Source: Epinephelus fuscoguttatus
Lineage: Eukaryota > Chordata > Actinopteri > Perciformes > Serranidae
DNA: 64,000 bases
Assembly: GCF_011397635.1 (NCBI RefSeq)
Contig: NC_064763.1
Coordinates: 23,139,437 to 23,203,436, forward strand
Direction: 5' to 3'
Positions 52,501 to 63,001 of this stretch are shown here, in pieces; position 1 is the first letter of the stretch, and each line of letters starts with the position of its first letter. Under the pieces are notes generated by a model. The model was not told where the DNA came from and searched no databases. It saw only the letters and a program-made list of their open reading frames with translations. Both the position numbers and the translations under genes were made by a program.

Positions 52501-55500
52501 TCAGAGAAAATAAGGGAAGTGCAAACAAAACAGAGGCCATGCAAAGGAAAGAGAAAAGAAAGAGGACGAAAATGATCTCAATCAAGCATGATTAATATAT
52601 AACAGAAAAAAACACCCAATGACAACATAACAAGACAAACTGAAAGAAGTATATGTCATTCAAAAGGTGCGTTTGGCAGCGAAATATATTGTGTGATCGT
52701 TCTTTTACCCTGTTAGGTGCGACTGTGTAGCCCCTGGCCTGTGCTTCTCCCAGGTGGTCTGAATAAAGGTCCTCCTCCTCCTCCTCCAGGATGTCAGACA
52801 GATCTGAACGGCTGTTGTCTGCGTGGTAATCACTGGGAGGCTCCACAAGCCCTCTGCTGTGACTCTGCAAAAAAACACGTCAACATTCTCAACCAGAGAA
52901 CCTATTATGCTCATTTTCAGGTTTGTACTTGTATTTTCGGGACAAAAACACTTTATTTTAACTCAGACTGTCTGTGCTGGACCACCTGTGTTAACCCTGT
53001 GTCTGGGATGCTCAGTCCTGATCAGACAGAGTGCGTTTTGTAATGGTTTTGAGAGTGAAGTGTTTTGCTTGCTGCTTTTGTGTTCCTGAGCATGTTGCAT
53101 TTTTCGCAGGAGCGCCCTAATCGCCTCGAGTTTAAAAAACTTTAAGAGACGTCATTGGTGGGTTTTCCAATTGTCCCATCAAATTAATTGAGGGGTGAGC
53201 CTTCTGTGGTGGCAATGACAACACAAGTATCATACATGGTTTCTGTGAATCTAACATTAGCTCGCTTTCATTGTTGCCCTGGTAAAGCTTCAAGACATAG
53301 CTGAACCAATTATTGCTAAAACTACTTTCTAATGTTTTACGAACTGTAATTAGGCTGAGCGATTGACAGTAGATGGTCAAACTGTCCCTGACTCATCCTA
53401 AAATACAACCAACAATCATCCATGTGAAGCTCCTAGACCACCTGGTGGAAACTCCCTGTGGTTCCTCCTCTTTTTGAGGATCTCATGTACCCAAACTGTT
53501 CTGTTTCCCTGTGACCAGCGTACAGTTTAAGAATAGCTCGCCAGATTTTAAGGTACAGATCTATGAGCTTACTTCACAGCAACATAGTGGTTAAGCTAAA
53601 GACAGGTGATGTGGCAGCTGCCCAGCAACAATATTTAAAAAAAGTACATAGCAAGTAGCAAAAAGCGCTCTGTTTGCACTCGCCCAGGATTCAACAAAAA
53701 AAACGGTAATGCAGTGGGCCTCATGTTTTTCAACCTCCGAAATGCGCTCTGTCTAATCAAGGCCTAAGCCCCACATCTGAAAAGCCTAGTCTGCTCTGAC
53801 TGCTCAGCATTCCTGGGACTATCTGCATATCTGTGTTGCTGTATTGTCACGGCAGCTGGGAAACGGCGTGTGGCGGCACTTTCTACTGTGAAAAACCACC
53901 AAGAAAGCATTTCAACACAACTGGGCATGTTGTAGCAGGAATATGATCCGAAATCGTGCATAAATCAACAACATCAGCAACCAAGATGACATGTTTCCCC
54001 TGACATTAGCATGTAGCTACATGTAGCAGTGTTACAATGTAAACACTTGCAGTAGCGTGCCTTGAGCAAATGACCATATAAAGAATCCATTCTGAGCTGA
54101 GAAAAAAACCCCCAAAAAACGTTGGAAACAGAGTATGCAGAATGGTCTTTAGACTGTGAAGCACATGTATATTTTATTTTTTTAGTCATTTCATGGGATA
54201 TTAAGTATTTGACACTACAGAATAGTAGAAAGTGTCAGCGAATCAGGGTTGACTAGAGCTTCGACTGCGTCCCAAAAAATCATGCCCAACCCTACATGAA
54301 CTTGCACAGTTTCTGTCCGAGCCTGCGCTTGAGCTACAGTAGCAGTTTTGGGCCTTAGCCTGGGGAAATGTTGAGAAATTACAGCCCCACTTGGCTCAAT
54401 TGGGTTCAGGCAGAGAATTAAAGGTCTATGTCTGACCTGCTGCTTCATGCAGTACGCTGGCTCTTGGTCCTGTCTCAAGAACTCTTCGATGGACACCAAG
54501 CGGGTATTCTCCAGCTCCTCCTCTGCCTCTGACTCCAGCGGTGAGGTGCTGGGGGGTCGGTGGAGGTTAATGTCCTGAGGGTTAAGGAAGTCTGCGATCG
54601 GGGCTTTGGGTGGGGTAGGGATGCGCTCAGGGGTCCCGAGCTTGGCACTGGAGTCCTCGATGAACTCTGTGAGAGATGGGAAAGGACGTATCGTTCCAGG
54701 GCTGTCGGTGTCTCTGTGCTGCTCCAACACTGCTGCTGCTGCTGCTGTTACTGGTGACTGTGCTGGTGCTGGTGCTGCTACAGGCAATGGTTGAGGTGAT
54801 GCGGTCGGGGGGGAGGTCACATTAACCTGAAGATAAGAAAGACAGTCAATACAACGCTATTTAATTAACTTGGTTCTTTTAGAAGAGGGGCTTCTAAAGT
54901 CTGAGAGTGTGGGCCCCAGACACACAAAACTGAGCAACAACAACTTGTTTCCATTTAGCAAACTGGCACCATTTTAATATTCTGAACTATCAATCAGCAG
55001 TTCCTGTTTGCAGTGTACCCATGGATGTACAGACAACTATTACTGGATTACTTTAAGGACAACTTCTAAGCTCTGGAGTTATAAACTGATTCTCATCTGA
55101 TTTATGGACATTAATTTGTGTTGGACAAAGAAGTTTATGACATGGAAAATTAAGTCCCATTTAACCTTACAAGAGTGAGTTTGCAAAAGCTGCAACCACA
55201 TATGTACATGCATCCATGCTTTGCCCCTTTTTGCCAATTAGCACGAATAGTTAATGAGTTGTTCTTTGACCCATGACCAGTCTTTCCACAAAATTTGTGC
55301 AAGTCCGTGAATCCATTTGTAAGTTAAGTACATCTTTGCGATCGGTCCCTCCCATTACCATGTATCGCTTTTAGCCAACTGGCATGAACACAAACACACA
55401 CCTTCACACACTTGATCTCTATGGCAAGGGCAAAAACTTTGACCGAATAGGGTGGGGAAATTTTTGGGGACCTACCAATTGACTGACTGAGCGAGCCATA

Positions 55501-58500
55501 GAGATGCTGGCTGCTGCTGATGCAGATTGCGGTAATCAGGTGCTAAGGGTTTTAAGGTACCTTAATGTACTCCATGAGCTACCACTGCTACCAGCTGCTG
55601 ATTATGTTGATAAGAGGGTCAAATCCCCAGGCTAAATTGCAATAACTAACTCCCAGTTGTTTTAGAACACTGGCATGAACTGGAAGGACAACAAACAAGT
55701 TGTGGTCTCTCATACATATATAAATATATATGAGGATGGAAGAGTAAGTATTACCACTGGAGTAATGGTGGAGGCAACTGGTAATGTGGCCTCACATACA
55801 GCCAAGGCAGCAGCAGAACAGGGGTTGGCCCAAGCGTTCACATATGAAGTAGTTAAGAGAAGACCTTCTGGGTGGAGAGCGTGAGGGGAGTTGGCAGCAG
55901 CCTCCACTGTGAGGCCAGTGATGTTTGTGTCTGGTGGCAAAGGGCTGGGCAGCATGGAGACTTTGGCAGCAGAGTTCCCGTAGGACTGGGGAGAGGGCAG
56001 GTTAATGGAACCCGTAGGGTTGCAGGGTAGGGGTGGCACAACTGGGGCGGCGACAGCTGGACCTGCCATGATGGCAGCCAGCTTTGAGGGCACATTGACT
56101 GGTAAAGAATCACAGGACTCCCCATGGGCGGACATGGTGCGGACAGTGAGCTCCTGAGCTGCCAGCAAGGACTGCATCTGAGAGGGGCCCAGCAGGGCAC
56201 TGCCGGCTGTTGGGGAAGACACCTCCAGCACCTAGGACAGGAGAGCAACAGGTACATTTTCAAGGAATACCCCCAAATGACCATTTGTGTCAATTACTTA
56301 CCCCATGCTACACTGAATACATGAAGACAATTTTGTTGTTCTCTCATGCCTCATAGGTGAATGAAGAATCCAAAACAGGAGAACATTCTTAGGGCTTGTG
56401 TCCAGAAAAGCGCTGGCGATGCTTTTTTTAATGACGTATAATGCGTTTTGTTTCTATGACAACAATATCTTGACACTGACATTAGCCAGGTAGCTAACTT
56501 AACACAACATTACTAGAGGGTTGACTACACAGTCGACTTTAAGCACAACACTCGCCAGTAACACCCAGTGTATGCTGCCCATCTGCTCCCAAGAAATAAG
56601 CTTTTTTGACTTTGTTGTGACAGTAGACAGTAGCCTAGCTAAAGAAGCGGCACCTTTCTGAAACGTTCAAAGATTTTCAACTTCAAGCACTCAGAGTGGC
56701 TGCACAAAAAAGGTGGGGTGCTCTGAAAAAAGACGCTGGGTGCGGCGGTTTTCCTCCACTCACTACTCATTGAGAACAACTGAAAGATGACGCTGGCGCT
56801 AAGAAAAAAAAGCTTAAAAATGCATATGACTGGATAAATCAGACTTGGATTATACTGCACGAGCTGTGTGAGAGTTTGTAAATGGATGTTTTGATATAGT
56901 TTTGCTGTTGATAAATGTGGACCCCTATGAGTTGAATACATCAGGAAATTTCTCCGTTTTTGGATTCTTCATTCGACTCCATAAATACTACAATTAAACC
57001 AAAACGCACTGCTTAGTCCAACAAACACTCCAAGTTCTTGCCTTTTTCTTGTCAGCATAAATAGTGTATCCAGTGACACGGACTCCATTGGAGGTCCCGG
57101 CAGCATCTATAGTGACTGGCAGCCAGCTGATGAGGGCAATGCCCGGGGAGGGGCCATGCTCCAGCTGGACATCCAGAGGAGCATCAGGGGGACCTGCAGG
57201 GATGGAAAGCATCATACCACAGCCAGCGGCAAGCAAAAAATAAAAAAAAAAGGTTTTATATTCATATTCACTCATACTGAAATTACAGTGCATGGGATAA
57301 GATATTATTATCACAAAGGAGACATGATTCTATGGAGAGAAAAAGAAGCCATCTAAAACTCTAAGGGGACATTAAGAAATGTAGAAACCATATACCTGAG
57401 TTCCCAGACTGTGGGCATGAAACTTAAGCAAATTTGAAGGATCATTTAGAGAAAAACATCTCAAAGCTACTGACACTAATCACACATAAGAATCTTAAGT
57501 TTAAGATTTATTCATGAAAAATGAAATATTGTTGACTGGGAGTAGAGTAGTGATATAGTGGCGCCACAAACTGACATTAAATGATGGTTGGGATTAAAAA
57601 AAACTCAACATCAGTGACTCAATTCTCAACAAAATATTAAAAGACCTCACATTTCGCTTCCCTGTTGACATGGAATCCCAATTATTTGAGATTATTTTTG
57701 ACTTGTAGCAATGCTTTGGGGGCAGGGCAGGAAAATATCCATCAAAAGACGAAAGGGCATTTCGGTAATTGCGTCTTTTTTTTTACTGTTTCTGCTGCAG
57801 TCTGACACATTTCAATCCCTCTGGTCATAATGTCCTCGTAAAATAATTCCCTCTTAGCAATTAGCTTAGTTCAAAATTTCCACTGCAGCTACTCAGAAAT
57901 ATGTATGAAGCTGATTTGTGTAGGATATTGGGGGTGAGTGTGAGTCTAAGTATGAGTCATGACACAATATTATTGCATACTACAAATTGCTAAGTATTTC
58001 CATGACATATACTGCAAAATATTGCAAGTTAAAAAAAGTGTTTTTGTCAACATCTGTTTTCATGTTGTAAGATGGGCTTTCAGTCTCTTCAGCAAAATAT
58101 ATCTAGTGGACTGAGGAAGTAACATTTATTATTTATATCATTAAAAAATCACTACTTGGTGTCTGTGTATCAAGACAATATTGCCACATCAAATATTGCA
58201 ACAATATGCTGTGTCTGTTTTTCCCTTTTATCATGACCAACCAAGTCACCTATTTCCCTTTCCTTTGAAGCAATACACTCAAAGAAAAGGCGAGTCAGAG
58301 CAGCTCTCATGAATAAACTAATGTTCTTGTATGAGGGGTTCAGAATCACCACTGCTGAATATAAGGTTTTAATTTGGACTGCAGGATACAACACACTGAG
58401 CTCACATGACGCTCTGCTAACTGTGTTGTCCTAATTTAAGAATCGCTGCCCAACAGTTTAGTTGTTTAAAGATTCTCAAAAAGTTGTCCAAATTAAACCT

Positions 58501-61500
58501 TCTGGATCCAACATTTGAGTTCCACTCGCCCTTACATGCTCTGTACCTTCTCTTGTCCAACATAAATATATTAGATTTTAAATGCAGAAAATTAGTCTTA
58601 TTGATTCATGACCCATAGAACACAGATGTGTAAGTGTAGATAAAGAACATCTGATATTACATAAAACACTAAATCCTGACCTGCCATCAGTGTGGTGAAG
58701 GTGATGGTAGCGCTTCTGTGTTCACGCCGCTCCACAGGTAACTCCCATGGCGTGCGGTGTGGCCGTGCCTCCACTTTGACCGTGTACTGCAGGCTGGGCA
58801 GGAGGTTATTGAGGCACAGCGAGCAGCAGCCAGCCTTCACCAGCTCACACTCCTCCTCATTCAAGGACACAATGTGCACATAGTTACTGTTGCTGGGCAG
58901 CCAGGTCAGGTTGGCAGAGGTGGCGGTGATCCTCTCCACACGCAGTTGCGTGGGCGCCACACAAACGTCCCGACCGACCAGCATGCTGCAACGCAGCTGG
59001 TCTGAGGGGCCCTTTTCTGTCAGGCTTTGCACTGACACACGGTAGGCCTTGAGGTTTACGTCCAGCCGCTCCAGCACCGCTTTGGTCTGGGCACCGAAGG
59101 GCACATTGAGCCGCAGCTCCTGGTCCACATACACATTATAACTCCACACATTGCCCCACCCAGCCGGCACCAACGGAGGGTCCCAGCCGATGATGATGCT
59201 CTTGGCAAGCTGCTTGATGAGGGTGAGCTTACGTGGGTAAGGCACAATGTCCACTCCCACCTCCTCCAAATCCAAGTCCAGGCCGTTGGTGAGGGGGGCT
59301 GGGACAGCCAAGGCCGATGCTGAATCTGAGGGGGCTGAGGCAGGGCCGGAGGCGGCAGACACCTCGGTCCTTTCCGAGGCGCTGACACCCACGTGGAGGT
59401 GATGCTGGTGGCTGGCACTGTGCAGGCTGCTGTCTAGCAAGGAGTTATGGGACATGTCCCCCGTCTCTGGATGGTGTGTGCTCATGACATCGTCATCCGA
59501 TACACGTTCCACAAAGTTAGAGGGGACCAGCCCTCTCCGTCCATCCATCAGCTCACCTGGGAGGAGTCACAATAAACACTGAGTACCATGCTAAGACAGA
59601 AATATGAATCTGTAGATGCAACAATTAATACTCAAGATTTACCTTCATAGAAGCCATCATCATCCATGTCTCCATACACGTAGATGTATTCTCCAGCAGT
59701 GAGTGGAAGCTCCACTTCAGGGTTGTCATTGGGGCCATCATACGGATTATAGCTGGAGAAAATTAATTTACTATGAAGTCATTTTTAAAACACATATTAA
59801 AGGGTAAGTCCCATATTTTTCAACCTGGACGCTATTTTCCCATGGTTTTGTGTCTAAGGGACTAACGGGAACAACAATTTTTTAAATTCATCCAGAATTT
59901 AGTTCGTTGAAAAAGGCTGCAAGTAACCACTTGGGGCATGTTGGTACGGTCGATGTATGTCCATTAAACATGTTTGTTTTTGCCACTGATGGGCTCAAAT
60001 AGTTATTGTAAATGTCTGATAACATTATGGAAAGGATCCTCACAGAGACAGATCTTTTTGTTAAAAAGTAATATACTTTTGTTTAACCACAAACAGCCAC
60101 AAAATAGCCACTGCCAAACCTACCAAACCCCATTTAAATAAAGAGTAATTTTAGCATGCATAAAGCCAGCATATTTTCACATCTAACTCAGAAATTTAAG
60201 AGTTAATTTTAATCAAACCAGAGTTGGTCGTTGTTGGAACAGCGGAAAAATGAACCAAGACGATTTTTCTGAGTTTAATTTTGTGTCTGTCCACTTTGAA
60301 AATAAGTGTGTTTTATGATGATAAAATTACTGTGTATTTAAATGGAATCTGGTGGGTTTTGCGATGGTGATTTTTGTAGCTGTTTCTGGTTAAAAAAAAG
60401 GATCTTTCTCTTTGACAAAAAGGTCTAGCTCTGCAGAGATTGTTTCAATAATGTTGTCAGACATTTAGAATAACAATCTGAGCCTGTCAGTGACAAAAAG
60501 AAACACTTTTAGCAGATGTACAGTGACACTGTGGCTGTATCGTTGTCTCTAAACACTGGACCAATTTCAAAAATGATTGTCTTTATATTTCACTTAGACA
60601 TAAAAACAAGGTAAAATTGGGTCCAGGTTGAGCAAACACTGAAGTTATCCTTTTCTAAACCTTGCCGAAATTTGATACTTACCTGTATCTTGCAATGAAA
60701 ACCTGAAGCTTTGCTGCTCCTCTGCTGGCTGTGTAAGGAGCTGGGGCTACATCAATATCCAGCTCCTCCACTTCACTGGCAGTGTCCACCTGAGAACACC
60801 ATGAACAAAAAATAAATGGTTTGGATTGTTTAGGTAATACTAAAACTGCTTGCATTGCTGCGCAAAAACTAATTAAAAAGCCATCTATCTCATGTGACGA
60901 TACTGAGTATGATATTCTTGTTATAAGGTGAGTTAATATCAGTGAGTCACTGTTAGTAGAGAATCACTTGGATACCTGATTGTGACTTCCATTCATAGCT
61001 GTCACACACGACACAATAAGAGGGTGTGTATATTTATAGCTCCCTGGGAAAACCTTTTTAAGGATAATCACTTACAACTACTACCGTATAACCTTCATAA
61101 TCCACAGTGGCGAATGGATTATCTCACTAAATATGAGCTTTATTGAAATGTGTGCAGACGAGATGAAAAGACCACCGACCTGTCTACCGTACAAGACCTG
61201 ACACTAACTCTGTGGACACATGGCACAACAAAAACACCAAATGACTCCTCTCGTGAATGAGCAGAGGGAGCTGTGGCATATTCAGCTACAGTCTCTGTCC
61301 TCGCGTGAGATGACAGGGAGGTTAAGGAGGGCTTTTTAATCCATTAAGTCCCCACAATCAATGTGATCGTGCATGGCTGTCTTGGTAATCTTGATGAGCA
61401 ATCTGCCTGACCACGTAGAAACAAAGAAAGCGGAAGAGCTGCAAGCAGGAGTCCTGCATATCAATGTGACCTAGGTGAACATTAAGACACCAAACTTCCA

Positions 61501-62916
61501 ACCAAGGATTAAAATTAACACTAAACCTGACTTATTTATAGCAGGTCAAAAGAAAACCATTCTTTGCCATACATGCAGTGATGATGATGTTGCGTGTCTC
61601 TTTCGAACAACTCAAATATTTTTCACAGCCTTCATTTTATTGTCAGACATTGTTTGGTTCTTGGAGGTGCGTCTTGCTGCAACTCTGTGTACTCCAACTG
61701 AAGCGAAGACTCCACGGTGTTTGAAAGATTTGAATGGTTTTTTGGGGGGTGTTTTTCCTTTTATTGGACTATAATGGGCTTAAATGCCCTTGTTAGTTTT
61801 TATCATATTTAGGCAACCTCATCCTGTTTTCATTTTTGGTCAAATTTTAGTTGACTCAAAGTCTGGGCATGTTAGTCATATCTTAGTGAAAGATAACCTG
61901 AACTATCTGAGTTTTAGTCAGTCTGTTGATATTTAGTCTTTTTTAGTCATCGGACAACATTCTCGTACATGTAGTCAAGCAAAAACCATCATCATCTTGT
62001 CTTAGTCATGGCAAAAAAAGGATGTTGAAACACATATTTAGTCACAGTATGTGTGAAGGTGATTGAAACTGCTCCTGAGAAATAATCAGTACACAAGTGT
62101 TTATTCTGAAATGAGTAACGTACGATGATTCTTTGATTCTCAGAGCTGGTACCTCGTGTGTTGGACTTGACTTGTGCGGACTGAGGTGGGTGTCAGACTT
62201 GGGGGTGAGGTGTGTGGTCTCTGACTTGCTGGAGGAAGAGCCTGACTTGCTGACACTGATGGTGGGCAGCTCTCGATGCTTAGTGACGGGCGAGCGCTCC
62301 ACCCTGGACAGCCCTGCAGCGTGGGGGGTGGCCCCGAGCCGCAGTGCAGCAGCCACATCTAGCAGCAAAGAGAGGGGAAGAAGATAATACATAATCCATG
62401 ACTTTAATAGATGACACCCCCCCCCCCCCCTCCCCCCCCGGCCCTCTCACTGGTTTAACTGGCTGAATCCACGAGGAGCAAGGTAGGTGAGGTCACTGGT
62501 TGACATGCAGGACACTCAAGGTTGAACCCGGCTGATTAAACAGTGGAGGCAAAAAAAAAAATCCTGTGTCCATCTGTCTGAGGTCAGAGGTTGCACTACC
62601 TTGTGTCACACCAGCACTGTTAAGGGGCTTAACTGGTTCATTTCTCACCTCAGCCCATGAGCACTGACCCTCATGTGGGGGTGAGGACTACAGACAAGCT
62701 CCGCTGCAGTGCTGGACTGTGATGGTGAGGGTGAGATGACGGGTTAGAACATGCCGTGCTTCTTGTGACAGTCCCAACACATATAATGAGTAACAGTGAC
62801 GGACAGAGTACCGAGCGGATCATTACCCTCAGGGCAGGAGAGAGTGTCACCTCCCTCGAGACTCCAGAAGGCTATTTCACCCAGGGACACCATATCCCAT
62901 GAGCCACCAGTGCAGT
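40178..62916 (-). CDS. tspoap1: TSPO-associated protein 1 / RIM-binding protein 1 (gene span, 19 exons, 5' incomplete)
   Basis: TSPOAP1 (BZRAP1, RIM-BP1) is a presynaptic active-zone scaffold whose SH3 domains bind RIM and voltage-gated calcium channels, coupling channels to release sites; it was also described as a binder of the TSPO benzodiazepine receptor. Nineteen minus-strand exons join with consistent phase into about 1,540 residues: a Ser-rich linker, SH3-I ([20 protein letters not shown] ... [11 protein letters not shown]), three FN3 repeats, a long disordered acidic/His-Pro-rich stretch, SH3-II ([19 protein letters not shown] ... [11 protein letters not shown]), the [10 protein letters not shown] linker, SH3-III ([20 protein letters not shown] ... 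[11 protein letters not shown]) and a basic tail. Order and spacing match RIM-BPs; linkage to supt4h1 and mir-142 picks RIM-BP1 over RIM-BP2. The N-terminal coiled-coil exons lie beyond 64,000. One intron is GC-AG. Introns host palindromic TTAA elements and a tRNA-derived SINE. Confidence 0.93.
40620..41040. repeat. AAT/AAAT low-complexity tract
   Basis: Very AT-rich sequence dominated by AAATAAAT and AATAATAAT words, in the last tspoap1 intron. Confidence 0.85.
41529..41648 (-). CDS. tspoap1: tspoap1 exon: SH3-III end
   Basis: Acceptor TCCTCCAG. Encodes [20 protein letters not shown] and a tail ending EPKKESQ. Donor CAG/GTGGCT is weak; failing to splice adds only Val-Ala before a TAG, which would give a shorter C-terminus ending at SH3-III. 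Confidence 0.88.
41735..41903 (-). mobile_element. tRNA-derived SINE
   Basis: On the minus strand an A box TGGCTTAGTGG (41892-41882) and a B box GGTTCGACTTC (41837-41827) stand about 45 bp apart, the internal Pol III promoter layout of a tRNA-derived SINE. A GA-rich body follows. It lies in a tspoap1 intron, in the same orientation as the gene. Confidence 0.65.
42019..42090 (-). CDS. tspoap1: tspoap1 exon: SH3-III middle
   Basis: Acceptor GGGTTCAG, donor TAC/GTAAGT, 72 bp, phase 0. Encodes [20 protein letters not shown] then GFFY. Confidence 0.94.
42188..42306 (-). CDS. tspoap1: tspoap1 exon: SH3-III first half
   Basis: Acceptor TTTGACAG, donor ATAGAG/GTCAGA. Encodes [20 protein letters not shown], then [19 protein letters not shown], a canonical SH3 ALYDY-type start. 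Confidence 0.94.
42929..42976 (-). CDS. tspoap1: tspoap1 micro-exon (48 bp)
   Basis: Acceptor CTTGCAG, donor CAAG/GTTTGT, symmetric phase 1. Adds [16 protein letters not shown] before SH3-III. Its symmetry means it could be skipped without frame loss. Confidence 0.75.
42977..45861 (-). other. tspoap1: tspoap1 intron, nothing recognised
   Basis: Intron between the linker exon and the micro-exon. Several small open frames on both strands (for example 43476-43778 and 45279-45563 plus) lack domain signals, codon bias or splice context and are judged chance. Confidence 0.5.
45862..45930 (-). CDS. tspoap1: tspoap1 exon: [10 protein letters not shown] linker
   Basis: Acceptor CCATAAAG, donor AAAG/GTGTGT, 69 bp, phase 1 at both ends. 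Encodes [20 protein letters not shown] and KK; the [10 protein letters not shown] core is a RIM-BP hallmark between SH3-II and SH3-III. An acceptor 20 bp downstream (CGCACAG) breaks phase. Confidence 0.8.
45931..47976 (-). other. tspoap1: tspoap1 intron, nothing recognised
   Basis: AT-rich intron with no identifiable repeat boundary or exon. Confidence 0.5.
47977..48145 (-). CDS. tspoap1: tspoap1 exon: SH3-II second half
   Basis: Acceptor CTCTGCAG, donor ATAG/GTAGGT. Encodes [40 protein letters not shown] and [16 protein letters not shown]. Confidence 0.93.
48369..48508 (-). CDS. tspoap1: tspoap1 exon: SH3-II first half
   Basis: Acceptor TTTGCAG, donor AAA/GTATGT. Encodes [40 protein letters not shown] then GQIIK. 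The usual ALxDYDP aspartate-tyrosine is FPYDP here. Confidence 0.93.
48511..50486 (-). other. tspoap1: tspoap1 intron with probable dispersed repeat
   Basis: A short CA run near 48510-48530, a GCCCGACAGGTTCGGGCTTA palindromic patch (about 48635) followed by sequence resembling a fish dispersed repeat to about 49180, and a 21-base A-run near 49686. No exon seen. Confidence 0.45.
50487..50586 (-). CDS. tspoap1: tspoap1 exon: short linker with NAGNAG acceptor
   Basis: The tandem acceptor GAGCAG allows a start at 50589 or 50586 (one Gln more or less). Encodes [20 protein letters not shown] and [13 protein letters not shown] across the junction; donor AAAG/GTCAGA, phase 1. Confidence 0.75.
51605..52444 (-). 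CDS. tspoap1: tspoap1 exon: large disordered region
   Basis: Acceptor GTCTCGTAG, phase 0. Begins [20 protein letters not shown] with [19 protein letters not shown], conserved in RIM-BP1, then a His/Pro-rich tract and [17 protein letters not shown]. The 3' end is uncertain: donor TGG/GTGTGT (51605, used here) or CTG/GTAAAC (end 51635), both phase 0. Confidence 0.88.
52709..52864 (-). CDS. tspoap1: tspoap1 exon: acidic DLSDI segment
   Basis: Acceptor TTTTTTGCAG, donor AACAGG/GTAAAA, 156 bp, phase 0. Encodes [20 protein letters not shown], the conserved NSDLSDIxEEEEE block of RIM-BP1. Confidence 0.9.
52865..54436 (-). other. tspoap1: tspoap1 intron, nothing recognised
   Basis: Intron without identifiable exon or bounded repeat; short open frames on both strands have no protein-like features. 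Confidence 0.5.
54437..54826 (-). CDS. tspoap1: tspoap1 exon: Pro/Ala-rich linker
   Basis: Acceptor TATCTTCAG, donor CAGCAG/GTCAGA, 390 bp, phase 0. Contains [38 protein letters not shown] and [12 protein letters not shown], with a poly-Ala run encoded by a CAG/CTG repeat near 54730. Confidence 0.88.
54827..55754 (-). other. tspoap1: tspoap1 intron, nothing recognised
   Basis: A 928-bp intron with no recognised element or exon. Confidence 0.5.
55755..56231 (-). CDS. tspoap1: tspoap1 exon: FN3-3 end and disordered linker
   Basis: Acceptor TGTCCTAG, donor CCAGTG/GTAATA, 477 bp, phase 0. Begins [20 protein letters not shown] with [18 protein letters not shown], completing FN3-3, then Pro/Ala/Ser-rich low-complexity sequence. 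Confidence 0.88.
57042..57193 (-). CDS. tspoap1: tspoap1 exon: FN3-3, ends at a GC donor
   Basis: Acceptor CCCTGCAG. Encodes [26 protein letters not shown] and [15 protein letters not shown]. It ends AAAAAG/GCAAGA: a GC-type 5' splice site with the expected AG/GCAAG surround and correct phase 0 to the next exon ([11 protein letters not shown]), reproducing the YAD..EV.SPTAGS junction known in vertebrate homologues. Confidence 0.88.
57194..58680 (-). other. tspoap1: tspoap1 intron, nothing recognised
   Basis: AT-rich intron between the FN3-1/2 exon and the FN3-3 exon; no bounded repeat or additional exon was found. Confidence 0.5.
58681..59556 (-). CDS. tspoap1: tspoap1 exon: end of SH3-I, FN3-1 and FN3-2
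   Basis: Large 876-bp exon, phase 1 at both ends. It starts with [18 protein letters not shown] (SH3-I end), then a Ser/His/Ala-rich linker, FN3-1 ([20 protein letters not shown] ... YRVSVQSL) and FN3-2 ([20 protein letters not shown] ... YTVKVEARP). A single exon for these domains is typical of the family. Confidence 0.95.
59643..59752 (-). CDS. tspoap1: tspoap1 exon: core of SH3-I
   Basis: Acceptor TTCTCCAG, donor GAAG/GTAAAT. Encodes [20 protein letters not shown] then [17 protein letters not shown], including the acidic RT-loop and the DGFYEG turn. Confidence 0.93.
59797..60657. mobile_element. Long-palindrome TTAA element, copy 3 (~860 bp)
   Basis: Left end TTAAAGGGTAAGTCCCATAT with TTTTTCAACCTGGACGCTAT, right end inverted (GGGTCCAGGTTGAGCAAACA ... 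TTATCCTTTTCT). Central arms carry AGATCTTTTTGTT and its inverse. The right TTAA is eroded. It occupies almost the whole intron that splits SH3-I. Confidence 0.78.
60683..60789 (-). CDS. tspoap1: tspoap1 exon: start of SH3-I
   Basis: Acceptor GTTCTCAG, donor ACAG/GTAAGT, 107 bp. Encodes [20 protein letters not shown] then [11 protein letters not shown], the first beta strand of SH3-I. Confidence 0.9.
60790..62119 (-). other. tspoap1: tspoap1 intron, nothing recognised
   Basis: Intron upstream of the SH3-I exons; the 99-residue plus-strand frame at 61475 has no recognisable features. Confidence 0.5.
62120..62358 (-). CDS. tspoap1: tspoap1 exon: Ser/Lys-rich linker before SH3-I
   Basis: Acceptor TGCTGCTAG, phase 1 entry, phase 0 exit. 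Encodes [20 protein letters not shown] and a Ser/Thr/His-rich run. Two donors are possible in the same phase: TAC/GTTACT (end 62120, used here) or GAG/GTACCA (end 62153); neither is strong. Confidence 0.7.
62416..62439. repeat. Poly-C tract
   Basis: A run of about 23 C broken by a single T, so poly-G on the tspoap1 strand, just upstream of the 62120-62358 exon. Confidence 0.95.
62827..62916 (-). CDS. tspoap1: tspoap1 candidate exon (most 5' in window)
   Basis: A 90-bp block with acceptor TTTTTAG and donor GAGG/GTAATG, phase 1 at both ends, so it joins the next exon in frame (CPEG-DVAAAL). Peptide [20 protein letters not shown] is not one I recognise; support is splice signals and phase only. 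Confidence 0.5.
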
Positions 62917-63001
62917 CTAAAAACACATGAACAGTGTAGAAGAAAAAGGTTGGACACATACAGGAGGAAAGATTTGGACTAGATTTGCACTGTTGTTATA
63001 T

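Noticed and set aside
57024..57041. GT donor AGT/GTTTGT for the FN3-3 exon
   Set aside because: Weaker than the AG/GCAAGA site and would add five residues at a junction that is otherwise conserved.
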